A stretch of DNA of 64,000 nt from positions 1 to 64,000 of the forward strand of contig DATKQY010000083.1 of the NCBI GenBank assembly GCA_035532475.1. Reading direction: 5' to 3'. Source of the stretch: DATKQY01 sp035532475. GTDB taxonomy: Bacteria; Actinomycetota; Acidimicrobiia; Acidimicrobiales; Bog-793. The notes under the pieces were generated by a model that made no database searches, was not told where the DNA came from, and saw only the letters and a list, made by a program, of their open reading frames with translations. Position numbers and translations under genes: made by a program. Every line of letters begins with the position of its first letter. Position 1 is the first letter of the stretch. Of the stretch, positions 15,356 through 24,387 are shown piece after piece.

Positions 15356-16720
15356 ATGAGACGCTCTTCGGACGACGACAGCAGCAACGCACCGGCGCCG
15401 GGCGCCGGCCGGCGAGGTCGCCGGCTGCGCCGACGCTGGTCGCCGCTCGTCACGGCCGGGGTTGGCGTGCTCGTCCTCGCCGGCTTCGGCACCGCCGGCG
15501 CGACGACGCACTCCCGCCCGCACGCCGCGAAGGGGGCACTAGACATCCTCCAGATCACGGCACTCACCGGCAGTGAGTCGTTCGAGGCCAACTACGCCGC
15601 CTCGGGCTACTTCCCGTCGCTCTACGCCTTGAACAGCGCGGGCGGCATCCTCGGCCACCAGGTGAAGATCACCATCGTCGACACGCGCAGCGACCCCGCG
15701 GACGCCCTCACCTCGGCGCAGCAGGCCCTCGCCACGAACTCGAACGTCATCGGCGTGCAGGGGCCGGACACGACCTCGGCGCCGACGCTCGTCCCGCTGT
15801 TCACCTCCCAGAAGCTGCCGATGTTCGTCACCGCGGGCCAGGCGCAGTACGACCGGAACAGCTCGCCGTACTTCTGGCGACTTCTCCCACCGGACCCGGC
15901 CAACGGTGAGGCGATGGCGATCTGGGCCAAGAAGAAGGGCTACACGCGCATCGCGGCGGTGTTCGGGACGGACCCCGGATCACAGGGCGACCTGCCCGGC
16001 GTGCTCGACGGGGTCCGGCGCATCCACGCCAAGCTCGTCGCCAACGTCGGGCTGACCCCCGACCAGTCGAGCTACCGCTCAGACGTCGCGAAGGTGCTCG
16101 CGGCGAAGCCGCAGGTGATCATGACCGAGACGGACGGGCCGACCGCGGCGACGTTCTTCAGCGAGGTCCAGCAGCTCGGCGCGCTGCCCCAGGTCATGCC
16201 CGACGGCACGACGGCGAACTCGACGTACATCAACCCCGTGCTGCAGGCGGTCGGGGCCTCGACCTTCAACAAGATGTTCACCTTCGTCTCTGAGGGCTCG
16301 CCCCCGAACAACCCCGCGACCGCAGCGCTGAACTCGGCCCTGCGGCACGTCGCCTCGCACCTGCAGAAGCCACTCAGCCAGTGGGAGAACAACCCGTTCA
16401 CCGACGCCTTCTTCGACTCCTTCGTGATCGAGGGCCTCGCGGCCACCGCCGCGAAGAGCACCAACCCGGCGACCATCAACGCCTGGATCACGAAGGTGAC
16501 GTCGCCGGGGCGCGGCAAGAAGGTCGTCTACACCTACCCCGCTGGAGTGGCCGCGCTGAAGGCCGGGAAGCAGATCCAGTACATCGGCGCGAGCGGCGTG
16601 ATCAACTTCAACAAGTACCACAACTTCTACGGCAACCAGGCGGTCCAGAAGTACAGCCAGTCCAAGGGGCTGGTGACCATCGCCAACGTCCTGGCGTCGC
16701 AGATCGAGAAGCTTGGATGA
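15356..16720 (+). CDS. Branched-chain amino-acid-type ABC substrate-binding protein
   Basis: A 454-residue extracellular binding protein of the LivJ/LivK type (Peripla_BP_6). It has an N-terminal Arg-rich region and a hydrophobic signal segment (about residues 28-52) ending near AGATTHS, then the two-lobe periplasmic-binding fold. There is no lipobox Cys near the signal end, so anchoring is unclear. ATG 15356 follows AGGGGGA. It is the first gene of a SBP-H-M-G-F operon, separated from the permeases by a strong hairpin. Liv-type systems also carry aromatic acids, amides and urea, so the ligand may not be an amino acid. Confidence 0.9.
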   Translation: MRRSSDDDSSNAPAPGAGRRGRRLRRRWSPLVTAGVGVLVLAGFGTAGATTHSRPHAAKGALDILQITALTGSESFEANYAASGYFPSLYALNSAGGILGHQVKITIVDTRSDPADALTSAQQALATNSNVIGVQGPDTTSAPTLVPLFTSQKLPMFVTAGQAQYDRNSSPYFWRLLPPDPANGEAMAIWAKKKGYTRIAAVFGTDPGSQGDLPGVLDGVRRIHAKLVANVGLTPDQSSYRSDVAKVLAAKPQVIMTETDGPTAATFFSEVQQLGALPQVMPDGTTANSTYINPVLQAVGASTFNKMFTFVSEGSPPNNPATAALNSALRHVASHLQKPLSQWENNPFTDAFFDSFVIEGLAATAAKSTNPATINAWITKVTSPGRGKKVVYTYPAGVAALKAGKQIQYIGASGVINFNKYHNFYGNQAVQKYSQSKGLVTIANVLASQIEKLG

Positions 16721-16732
16721 TAAGCACGCTGA

Positions 16733-16768
16733 CCGCAGCGACCCCGGCGCACGCCGGGGTCGCTGCGG
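16733..16768 (+). terminator. Strong hairpin between binding-protein and permease genes
   Basis: A perfect 17-bp stem: CCGCAGCGACCCCGGCG (16733-16749) pairs with 16752-16768 around a CA dinucleotide; the real loop must open one or two pairs. There is no T-run. Placed 12 nt after the binding-protein stop, it probably acts as a partial terminator or 3'-end stabiliser, giving more binding protein than permease. Confidence 0.7.
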
Positions 16769-16863
16769 GGGACCCCCCACGGACGGCGCAGTGACCGAGA
16801 AGACGACTCCGGCCAGTCTGGCGAGGAGAACGGGATCGACGGGCGAGCCCGTCGCGTGACGAG

Positions 16864-17751
16864 ATGAACACGCTGCTCGAATCCATCGGATTCGGCGTCG
16901 TCACGGCGTCGATCATCGCCATCGCGGCCATGGGCTTCAGCCTCCAGTTCGCGCTGACGAACGTCTTCAACGTCGCCTACGGCGCCGTGCTGACGGTCGG
17001 CGCGTTCACGGCACTGATCACCGAGCGCATCGGCGCGAACCCCTGGGTCGGGCTCGCGACCGGAGCGGCGCTCGGCATCGTCGTCACGGTGCTGATCGGC
17101 AAGGGCGTCTTCGTCTTCTTCGCGCGGCGGGGGAACGGGATCTTCGAGCTCGTGATGGTCTCCCTCGCCCTCGAGCTGATCATCCAGTACGGCATCCAGG
17201 CCTTCGACCACGAGCAGGTGTACAACTTCGCCTTCCACCAGGGGACGTCGGTGAAGTTCGGCGCGTTCGTGATCACCGCCACTCAGTTCGTGATCATCGG
17301 CATCGCGGTCGTCGCGTTCGCCCTGCTCGAAGGGATGCTCCGCTTCACCAAGCTCGGCAAGGCCCTGCGGGCCGTCGCCGAGGAGCCGCGCCTCGCGCGT
17401 GCGTGTGGCATCTCGACCGGCCGGGTGGTGAACGTCGCCTGGATCGCGAGCGGGGCGCTCGCCGGGCTGGCCGGCGTCGCCTACGTGGTGAACAGCCTGA
17501 CGGTCACCGCCTTCAGCGGGACCGACTTCCTGCCCCTCGTGCTCGCCGCCGCGATCCTCGGCCGCGCCGGCTCGGTCGCCGGCGCCGTGCTCGCCTCGCT
17601 GGCCATCGGGATCGTGATCGAGGTCGTCTCGGCCCTCGGGGGTTCGGCGTACTCGACGGTCGCCGGTTTCGGGATCCTGGTGATCGTCCTCCTCGTCAAG
17701 CCCGGTGGTGTGATCGGCCAGATCGCGGCAAAGACGGAGGTGACGCTGTGA
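16864..17751 (+). CDS. livH: Liv-type ABC permease LivH
   Basis: A 295-residue membrane subunit of the BPD_transp_2 (LivH/UrtB) family with about eight hydrophobic segments, and the usual cytoplasmic coupling loop GKALRAVAEEPRLARACGI (residues about 160-180). Its GTGA end overlaps livM. It works with LivM, LivG and LivF to bring the bound solute into the cytoplasm. Confidence 0.92.
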   Translation: MNTLLESIGFGVVTASIIAIAAMGFSLQFALTNVFNVAYGAVLTVGAFTALITERIGANPWVGLATGAALGIVVTVLIGKGVFVFFARRGNGIFELVMVSLALELIIQYGIQAFDHEQVYNFAFHQGTSVKFGAFVITATQFVIIGIAVVAFALLEGMLRFTKLGKALRAVAEEPRLARACGISTGRVVNVAWIASGALAGLAGVAYVVNSLTVTAFSGTDFLPLVLAAAILGRAGSVAGAVLASLAIGIVIEVVSALGGSAYSTVAGFGILVIVLLVKPGGVIGQIAAKTEVTL

Positions 17752-18812
17752 ATCTCGGCGCGATGGAGTTTTACGTCGCGACGGTGCTCGTGATCTTCGG
17801 CGTCGACCTGCTCGCCGCGTGGGCCCTCAACTTGCAGTTCGGCTATGCCGGGGTGCCCAACTTCGCCTTCATCGTGTTCCAGGCCGCCGGCGCCTACGTC
17901 GCGAGCGTCGTCACCCTCGGGCCCACGACGCCGACCGGGTACCAGCGCTACATCTTCGGGGCGAACCTGCCCTTCCCGGTCCCGCTCATCGTCGCGGCGG
18001 CGGCGGGCGCGGCGCTCGCCGCCCTGATCGGCCTGTTCTCGGTGCGGCGGATGCGCGTCGACTACCAGGCGGCGATCCTGCTCATCGTGTCGCTGATCAT
18101 CGCCCAGGTGGTGACCGCCGATGTCCCGCTGTTCAACGGCTCGCTCGGCGTCACCGGCATCCAAAAGCCCCTCGCCGGCTTCTTCAACGTCTCGCTCAAG
18201 GCCTACGAGTGGATCTTCGCCGGCTTCGTCTGGGCGCTCGCGCTGGTCGTCTTCTCCCTGGTGCGACGCCTCTCCCGCTCGGGTTGGGGGCGGGCCCTCC
18301 GGGCCCAGCGGGATCACGAGAACGCGGCGGCATCGGTCGGCCTGAACGGCACCGCGCTTCGCATGCAGGTGTTCGTCATCGGCGGAGCGATCGCCGGGCT
18401 GTCGGGCGGCCTGCTCGTCGAGTACCTCGGCGCGTGGTCGCCGGCCTCGTGGGGCTACGCAGAGACCTTCGCCATCTTCGTCTCGGTGATCGTCGGCGGC
18501 GTCGGCAACAACTGGGGGGTGATCCTCGGGACCTTCCTCGTGCAGATCGTCTTCCAAGAAGTGCCCCAGCTGCTCCCCCAGATCGGCTACATCGGGCTCA
18601 TCGACTCCCTCGAATGGGTCATCGTCGGCGTCTTGTGGCTCCTCTGCCTCGCCTACCGCCCGAAGGGCATCGTCCCCGAGCGGCGCCTTCGCGCCCCGCA
18701 CCCGCTCGGCCGCGCCGAACGGGCGACGCGAGCCGTCGACGAGGGGCGCTCCCCCGTACCGGCGCTCGGGCAGGCCGGTGCCGCCGAGGCGGCCGTCGGA
18801 GGCGAGCGTTGA
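17748..18812 (+). CDS. livM: Liv-type ABC permease LivM
   Basis: A 354-residue second permease of the BPD_transp_2 family, about 9-10 hydrophobic segments, with the coupling loop WGRALRAQRDHENAAASVGL (about residues 183-202). Start GTG 17748 lies in the stop of livH (GTGA), replacing the longer ORF start further upstream, which reads through livH in another frame. The C-terminal 45 residues are hydrophilic and reach the livG start (TTGA overlap). Confidence 0.92.
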   Translation: MNLGAMEFYVATVLVIFGVDLLAAWALNLQFGYAGVPNFAFIVFQAAGAYVASVVTLGPTTPTGYQRYIFGANLPFPVPLIVAAAAGAALAALIGLFSVRRMRVDYQAAILLIVSLIIAQVVTADVPLFNGSLGVTGIQKPLAGFFNVSLKAYEWIFAGFVWALALVVFSLVRRLSRSGWGRALRAQRDHENAAASVGLNGTALRMQVFVIGGAIAGLSGGLLVEYLGAWSPASWGYAETFAIFVSVIVGGVGNNWGVILGTFLVQIVFQEVPQLLPQIGYIGLIDSLEWVIVGVLWLLCLAYRPKGIVPERRLRAPHPLGRAERATRAVDEGRSPVPALGQAGAAEAAVGGER

Positions 18813-19594
18813 GCGCCGAGGCGGTCGCTCCCGCGAGCGCTCCGCCGGTCCTCGAGGTGCACGACCTCGTCGTCAACTACGGGGGGGCCCGAGCCGTGGA
18901 CGGCGTCAGCTTGCGAGCGGCGCGAGGCGAGGTCGTCGGGATCGTCGGGCCGAACGGCGCGGGCAAGTCGTCGCTCCTCGCCGCCATCGGCGGCCAGATG
19001 CGGCCGAGCGCCGGAAAGATCCTGCTCGACGGGCGCGACGTCACCCGGGACCCGGCGCACAACCGGGCTCGCAAGGGGATCTCGCGCACCTTCCAGGACA
19101 CGAGCGAGTTCGCCAGGATGACCGTGTTCGAGAACCTGCTGGTCGCGGGGCTCGGCCACATCGGCGGCTCGCTCTGGCAATGCACCTTCCACCCGGCCCG
19201 CCAGGCTCGCCGCTCCGAGCAGATGGGTGAGCGCGCCTGGCAGCTGCTCGAGCGCTTCGAGCTCGCCCCGTTGAGCGACGCCTACGGTTCCGAGCTGAGC
19301 GGTGGTCAGCGCCGGCTGGTCGAGGTGATGCGCTGCCTGATGCGGGACCCGAGCGTGCTGCTGCTCGACGAGCCGACCGTCGGCGTCGCGCAGCACCTCT
19401 CGAAGCAGCTAATGGGCGAGTACCGCAAGATCCGTGACGACGGCGTCTGCGTCGTCATCATCGAGCACGTGCTCGAGGTCGTCGAGCAGGTCTGCGACCG
19501 GGTCGTCGTGATGGACCGCGGCAGCGTGATCGCGGAGGGGACCTTCGGCGAGGTCATGCGGGCGAACGCCGTGCAGACGGCGTACTTCGGCTGA
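18809..19594 (+). CDS. livG: Liv-type ABC ATP-binding protein LivG
   Basis: A 261-residue ATPase with Walker A (GPNGAGKSS), signature (LSGGQRR), and Walker B (VLLLDEPTVG). The C-terminal region (VIIEHVLEVVEQVCDRVVVM) is typical of LivG. The start is read as TTG 18809, overlapping the livM stop; it has no strong ribosome site of its own and is probably coupled. In most LivG proteins the residue after DEPT is A or S and then GLNP; here it is VGVAQ, a small deviation. Confidence 0.92.
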   Translation: MSAEAVAPASAPPVLEVHDLVVNYGGARAVDGVSLRAARGEVVGIVGPNGAGKSSLLAAIGGQMRPSAGKILLDGRDVTRDPAHNRARKGISRTFQDTSEFARMTVFENLLVAGLGHIGGSLWQCTFHPARQARRSEQMGERAWQLLERFELAPLSDAYGSELSGGQRRLVEVMRCLMRDPSVLLLDEPTVGVAQHLSKQLMGEYRKIRDDGVCVVIIEHVLEVVEQVCDRVVVMDRGSVIAEGTFGEVMRANAVQTAYFG

Positions 19595-19673
19595 CGCGGG
19601 CCGGCGAGACGGATCGGGGACGCCCACGATGCACCATGCCACCGGAACGGGGACAGTCGAGGAGGAGCACGTG

Positions 19674-20474
19674 GTGACGGAGCGAGCGGGCGGCGACCAA
19701 CGGCCTGCGCTGCTCCGCGCCGTCGACATCGCCGCCGGCTACGGGCGCGAGCCGATCGTGAAAGGGATCGGGCTCGAGGTGCACCACGGCCAGGTCGCCC
19801 TCGTGATGGGGCCGAACGGCGCCGGGAAGAGCACCTTTGTGAAGGCCGTCACCGGTGAGCTCCCGCTGCTCTCCGGCGCCGTGTACCTGCGGGGCGACGA
19901 CGTCTCGCGCTGGGGCGAGGAGCGGCGGGCCGCCGCCGGCGTCGGCTACGTGCCCCAGGTCCGTGACGTCTTCCCCGGCCTGACCGTCCAGGAGAACCTG
20001 GAGATGGGCGGCTACCGCCTCGACCGGGTACGCGCACGTGAGCGGATCGCCAAGGTCCTCGACACCTTCCCGCAGCTGACCGCGTTCCTCCGCCGGCCCG
20101 CACGCCAGCTGAGCGGCGGCGAGCGCAAGCTCGTCGGCGTCGCCCGTGCACTCGTTCCCGAGCCGGAGCTGATCATCCTCGACGAGCCGACGGCCAACCT
20201 CTCGCCACGAGTGGCCGAGAGCGTGCTGGAGCAGGTCGTGACGGGGCTGAGCCGGCTGAACCGCGGCGTACTGCTGATCGAGCAGCGCGTCGCCGTCGCG
20301 CTCGAGCGCGCCGACACGGTCCTCGTGCTCGTCGACGGCCGCCACCGCCATTCGGGACCCGCCGCGGAGCTGCGGGGCATGACCGACCTGAGCGACCTGT
20401 TCTTCGGCCGCGCCCTGGCCGAGGACGCCGGCCCGAGGGCCCCCCGGGCCGACGCCGGCCCGGGCGCGAGCTGA
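19674..20474 (+). CDS. livF: Liv-type ABC ATP-binding protein LivF
   Basis: A 266-residue second ATPase with Walker A (GPNGAGKST), signature (LSGGERK) and Walker B (LIILDEPTANLSP). GTG 19674 sits 6 nt after GGAGGAG; the ORF is open to ATG 19629. It completes the uptake system begun by the binding protein at 15356. It is convergent with an alpha/beta hydrolase gene 72 nt further on. Confidence 0.92.
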   Translation: MTERAGGDQRPALLRAVDIAAGYGREPIVKGIGLEVHHGQVALVMGPNGAGKSTFVKAVTGELPLLSGAVYLRGDDVSRWGEERRAAAGVGYVPQVRDVFPGLTVQENLEMGGYRLDRVRARERIAKVLDTFPQLTAFLRRPARQLSGGERKLVGVARALVPEPELIILDEPTANLSPRVAESVLEQVVTGLSRLNRGVLLIEQRVAVALERADTVLVLVDGRHRHSGPAAELRGMTDLSDLFFGRALAEDAGPRAPRADAGPGAS

Positions 20475-20546
20475 GCCGCACGCTCGCTCGCGGCCGCGCG
20501 GTCAGGCGGCCGTCGGGGACGACCGAGCGCGACCCCGGAGGCGTCC

Positions 20547-21353
20547 TCAGCCGAGCGGGTGCTCCGCCAGGAAGCGGCGGATGAGGTCGGGCGCCTCGGG
20601 GACCTCGCCGAGCACGAGGTGACCGGCATCCGCGACGAGCTCGAGTCTGGCGTCGGGCAGCAGCGAGAGCCACGTCGGCGCCTGGGCGGCTGGCACGAGC
20701 CGGTCCCGTTCCCCCCAGATCATCAGCGTCGGCACCTTCACGCGGTGCAGCCAGCGCGCCAGCTTCAGGTCGAAGTTGCGCTCCCAGAAGAGCTGGGCGA
20801 CGGTCGTGCTCTCGCGGTAGCGCTCGACGAGCTGGTCCACGTCCGGCGGAGCGGCGGGATCGCCGTACCGCTCCGGACGGTCGGTGAGGTAGCCGAGCAC
20901 CTCCTGTGGCGGGATCCGGAACATGTCGACCGTCGGGGCCTCGGGCACGAGCAGGCCCGCCGGGCTGACGAGCACGAGGCTGGCGAGGCGGGCAGCGTGC
21001 TCGACCGCGAAGCTCGCCGCGAGGTAGCCGCCGAGCGAGTGGCCGATCAGGTGGAAGCGCTCCAGGCCGAGCTCGTCGAACAGGTCGAGGTAGTGCAGCA
21101 CGTAGTCGTGGATCGAGTCGATCGTCGGGTCGTCACCGGAGTCGCCGAAGCCGGGATGGACGGGAAGGACCACCCGGTACTCGTCCGCGAGGGTCTCGGC
21201 CCAGGCGGTGCCGCCGAGGCGGCCCGCACCGTGCAGGAAGACGACGGGGGTGCCGTCGCCGAGATCGTCCACTGCGCTCGGGATGCCGCTGATCTCGAGC
21301 ACTCGACGGCCGCGCGTGGGCGCGCGGGTGCCGGCTGCCTCAACGCCCGACAT
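20547..21353 (-). CDS. Alpha/beta hydrolase
   Basis: A 268-residue alpha/beta hydrolase with an oxyanion-loop VVFLHGAG, nucleophile elbow GHSLGG (Ser about residue 105), acid in WGERDRLVP and catalytic His in ADAGHLVL near the C terminus. All three triad elements are in place. Its start overlaps by 14 bp the end of the upstream luciferase-like monooxygenase gene, so the two are co-expressed. A pathway in which the monooxygenase product is cleaved by this hydrolase is a reasonable inference. Confidence 0.9.
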   Translation of the reverse strand: MSGVEAAGTRAPTRGRRVLEISGIPSAVDDLGDGTPVVFLHGAGRLGGTAWAETLADEYRVVLPVHPGFGDSGDDPTIDSIHDYVLHYLDLFDELGLERFHLIGHSLGGYLAASFAVEHAARLASLVLVSPAGLLVPEAPTVDMFRIPPQEVLGYLTDRPERYGDPAAPPDVDQLVERYRESTTVAQLFWERNFDLKLARWLHRVKVPTLMIWGERDRLVPAAQAPTWLSLLPDARLELVADAGHLVLGEVPEAPDLIRRFLAEHPLG

Positions 21354-22566
21354 GCATGCCTCCCGCAGCAGTGACGCTCTCGCCGGTCACGCCGTCCCCG
21401 GCGATGTCCGAGCCGATCAGGCGGCGGACACGCGGGACGACCTCCTCGGCGAAGAGCGTCAGGTTCTTCACCGTCTTCCAGTGGGGCATGTCGCCGAGGT
21501 GCAGGTGGCAGATCACCCTGCTGGAACCGGCGTCGCGCACCCAGCCCGCGATGGCGTTGGCCACGGTGTCGGGCGATCCGCAGATGACGCGCGACAGTTT
21601 CGTCAAGGTGTCCCAGTTCGTGTTGCCGTGGACGCCCTGGGCGAGCATCCGCTCGATGCGGCGGCGGTACTCGCCGAGCTCGACGTAGCCGGGCGGCGCG
21701 AGGTAGCGGGGCGTCGTCCGCATCATGTTGTTGAAGTAGAAGAGGATGTGCTGACGGCCCTCCTCGAGCGCCTCCTCGTCGGTATCGGCGACGTAGGCCA
21801 TCACCCCGAGGATGAGCGAGTCTGCGCTCGGCGAGCCGCCCGCCTCGGTCACCTTGGCCCGGTAGCGGTCGAACGCGGCGAGCTGCTGGGTGATCGGGAT
21901 GAAGGTGACCGAGTACCCGAAGCCGAGCTCGGCGGCGAGGTCGATCGTGCCCGGGCTGCCGCTCCCCATGATGTAGAGCTTCGGGTGCGGCTGTTGGAAC
22001 GGCTTCGGCCAGACGTTCAGGTAGCGGTAGTTGTAGTAACGGCCCGAGTACGTGGACGGCCCGTCGGTCGTCCAGGCCTGGCGGATGACGTCGAGCGCCT
22101 CGCGGTAGCGGGCCCTCGCCGTCGCCGGGGCGATCTCGTTCGCGTTCGACCAGTACTCCATGCCGGTGCCGAGCGGGAAGGCCAGCTCGGTCCTCCCCCC
22201 GGACATCACGTCCAGCATGGCGTACTCCTCGGCGAGGCGATTCGGGTACGTCAGGTTGACGGGCGTGCCGAAGATGCAGATCTTCGCCCGTTCGGTCAGG
22301 GCGACGAGCGTCGATGCCATGACCGTGCACGAGGGCATCATCGAGTAGGGGGATGAGTGGTGCTCGTTGACGACGAGCCCGTCGTAGCCGAGCCGGTCGG
22401 CGAGGACCATCTCCTCGACGTAGCGCTCGTAGTAGCGCTTGCCGACCGCCGGGTCGTAATGGCTGTTCGGGTAGTCGACCCACACCGAATCGGAGCCGTC
22501 CGCCGGGCGGTCCGCATAAGGCATGAAGTGCATAAAGTAGAACTGAAGCTCGTCAGCCGACAGCAC
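21340..22566 (-). CDS. Luciferase-like (LLM) flavin-dependent monooxygenase
   Basis: A 408-residue bacterial-luciferase-like TIM-barrel protein. The N-terminal half has the typical LGYDGLVVNEHHSSPYSM segment and the mid part the FMN-binding MSGGRTELAFPLGTG and LYIMGSGSPGTIDLAAELG. It starts at GTG 22566 with GGAGGG about 9 nt upstream. It overlaps the hydrolase gene and lies next to the liv-type operon. LLM enzymes oxidise small organics with FMNH2 or F420; which cofactor is used cannot be told here. Confidence 0.88.
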   Translation of the reverse strand: MLSADELQFYFMHFMPYADRPADGSDSVWVDYPNSHYDPAVGKRYYERYVEEMVLADRLGYDGLVVNEHHSSPYSMMPSCTVMASTLVALTERAKICIFGTPVNLTYPNRLAEEYAMLDVMSGGRTELAFPLGTGMEYWSNANEIAPATARARYREALDVIRQAWTTDGPSTYSGRYYNYRYLNVWPKPFQQPHPKLYIMGSGSPGTIDLAAELGFGYSVTFIPITQQLAAFDRYRAKVTEAGGSPSADSLILGVMAYVADTDEEALEEGRQHILFYFNNMMRTTPRYLAPPGYVELGEYRRRIERMLAQGVHGNTNWDTLTKLSRVICGSPDTVANAIAGWVRDAGSSRVICHLHLGDMPHWKTVKNLTLFAEEVVPRVRRLIGSDIAGDGVTGESVTAAGGMHVGR

Positions 22567-22889
22567 GTACGACCCTCCCTGCCCGGCGCGACCGGGCGTT
22601 CGATGTGACCCGGCGCCGGTCGGCGTGTCCGCACGGTCCGAGTGACGCCATGTGGGGTTACGACGCGCGATCGCGACCCGCCGGCCCCTCCTCCCCGCCC
22701 CGTCGCGGGTCTCGCGGCCAGACTATCGACGCCTTCGCCTAGAGGCAATGAAGGAAGCAACGATTCCACGAGACAGAATTGGTGCGCAAGGGTGGCGGGC
22801 GGCAGGGCGGCCCCGTCGCACGGTGGGCATCCGCCGCCGAGCCTCCCGGCGGCCGCTTGCCGGTCACAGCGCCCTGGTAGAACCTCGGC
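22567..22889. other. Divergent intergenic region, no gene seen
   Basis: The region lies between the LLM gene (minus) and the PLD-like gene (plus) and must hold both promoters. No clear boxes or palindromes stand out. Confidence 0.4.
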
Positions 22890-23930
22890 GTGCTCCCTGG
22901 CCGAATCCTCCTCGCAGCGCTCGCGCTCGCCGTCTCGCTCGGCGGGCCCGCCTCGGCCGCGCTGCGACCGCCGGGGACGTCCCGCGCCGATCACCCGGCG
23001 GGCCACGGCAGCGCCACCCCGACGACGGCGGGGGCGCTGACCCTGCTGAGCGAGCCGGACGACGGGGTCGGACCGCTCTACGCCCTGCTCTCCTCCCCGC
23101 GCCGCAGCCTCGACGTCGAGCTCTACGAGCTGCGCGATCCCCTGGCCGAGCGCCTCCTCGCGGCCGACGCCCGCCGGGGCGTACGCGTACGCGTCCTACT
23201 CGACCGGCACTACCTGGAGGCGAGGAACCTCCCCGCCTACCGCTACCTCTCCACCCACGGCGTGGCGGTCCGCTGGGCGCCGGCCGCCTTCGATCTCGTC
23301 CACGAGAAGGCCTTCGTGGTCGACGGCCGCGTCGCGACCATCATGTCGCTCAACCTGGAGCGCGAGTACTACGCGTCGACCAGGGACTTCGCGGTGGTCG
23401 TGCGCGACCCGCTCGACGCGGCGGCGGTCGAGGCCGTCTTCGACGCCGACTGGGCCGGCCGCGCCGGGCCGGCCCCGGCCGGGACAGCGCTCGTCTGGAG
23501 CCCCGAGGACTCGCAGGCCGCGCTGTTGGCCCTGATCGGCGGCGCCCGGCGCTCCCTGCTGGTCGAGAACGAGGAGATGGAGGACCCCGAGATCGTCGCG
23601 GCGCTCGTCGCCGCGGCGCGCCGCGGCGTCGACGTCAATGTCTGCATGACCGATGATCTTCGGTGGCACGCGGCGTTCGCCCGGCTGTCGGCCGGAGGTG
23701 TCCACGTGCGCACGTACGCACCGGACGCGCCCCTCTACATCCATGCCAAGGCGCTGCTCGCCGACGTCGGGCTCGGCGACGAGCGTGGGTTCGTCGGGTC
23801 CGAGAACTTCTCGGTCGCCTCGCTCCGCTACAACCGCGAGCTCGGGATCGAGCTCAGCGCGCCGGCGCTGCTCCGCCAACTGGCGACGGTGCTCACCGCG
23901 GACATCTCCGGCGCCCGGCCCTGGGCCTGA
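22890..23930 (+). CDS. Exported phospholipase D-like protein
   Basis: A 346-residue protein with an N-terminal signal peptide (about residues 1-24) and two HKD motifs: His138-x-Lys140-x4-Asp145 (VHEKAFVVDG) and His285-x-Lys287-x4-Asp292 (IHAKALLADV). Both halves form one PLD-fold active site. Such enzymes cleave or transfer phosphodiester bonds in phospholipids or nucleic acids; the spacing and single-chain layout fit secreted cardiolipin-synthase/PLD relatives. The start is GTG 22890. Confidence 0.88.
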   Translation: MLPGRILLAALALAVSLGGPASAALRPPGTSRADHPAGHGSATPTTAGALTLLSEPDDGVGPLYALLSSPRRSLDVELYELRDPLAERLLAADARRGVRVRVLLDRHYLEARNLPAYRYLSTHGVAVRWAPAAFDLVHEKAFVVDGRVATIMSLNLEREYYASTRDFAVVVRDPLDAAAVEAVFDADWAGRAGPAPAGTALVWSPEDSQAALLALIGGARRSLLVENEEMEDPEIVAALVAAARRGVDVNVCMTDDLRWHAAFARLSAGGVHVRTYAPDAPLYIHAKALLADVGLGDERGFVGSENFSVASLRYNRELGIELSAPALLRQLATVLTADISGARPWA

Positions 23931-23980
23931 GCAGGCGCGCGCGGGACCGACGCCCGAGGACCAGGGATAACGTGTCCGCC

Positions 23981-24325
23981 ATGGCCACGCCCGCGATCGC
24001 CGGCAGCGACCTCGTCGTCCGTCTCTCGCCGCTCGAGAAGCTCGGCGCGTTCCGCCTCGGCGACGTCAGGGTGCCCCTGTCCTCGATCGCCGCGGCGCGT
24101 GCCGTCGACGACCCCTGGTCGGAGCTTCGGGGGATCCGTTCGCCCGGGACCGGCCTTCCCGGCGTCATCGCGCTCGGGACACGCCGCGGCGGGTTCGGCA
24201 AGGACTTCGCCGCCGTCTACGGCAAGCGTCCGGGGGTCGTCATCGAGCTCGACGGGGCCGACTGGGGCCGCATCGTCCTCACGACGGACGACCCTGCCGG
24301 CACCCTCCGCGCGATCGGACGCTGA
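23981..24325 (+). CDS. Small actinobacterial protein of unknown function (PH-like fold possible)
   Basis: A 114-residue protein, mostly beta-strand by pattern: VVRLSPLEKLGAFRLGDVRV, then GTGLPGVIALGTRRG, ending in VIELDGADWGRIVLTTDDPAG and a short helix. It looks like a conserved actinobacterial family with a PH-like barrel; no catalytic residues stand out. The TAACGT at 23968-23973 sits 7 nt before ATG 23981, suggesting leaderless expression. Confidence 0.7.
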   Translation: MATPAIAGSDLVVRLSPLEKLGAFRLGDVRVPLSSIAAARAVDDPWSELRGIRSPGTGLPGVIALGTRRGGFGKDFAAVYGKRPGVVIELDGADWGRIVLTTDDPAGTLRAIGR

Positions 24326-24387
24326 CGCGCCGGAGGGGCCGCCGCGCCAGGTTGGGTCCCGGCGCCCGCTTGACATAGGAGATTCGC

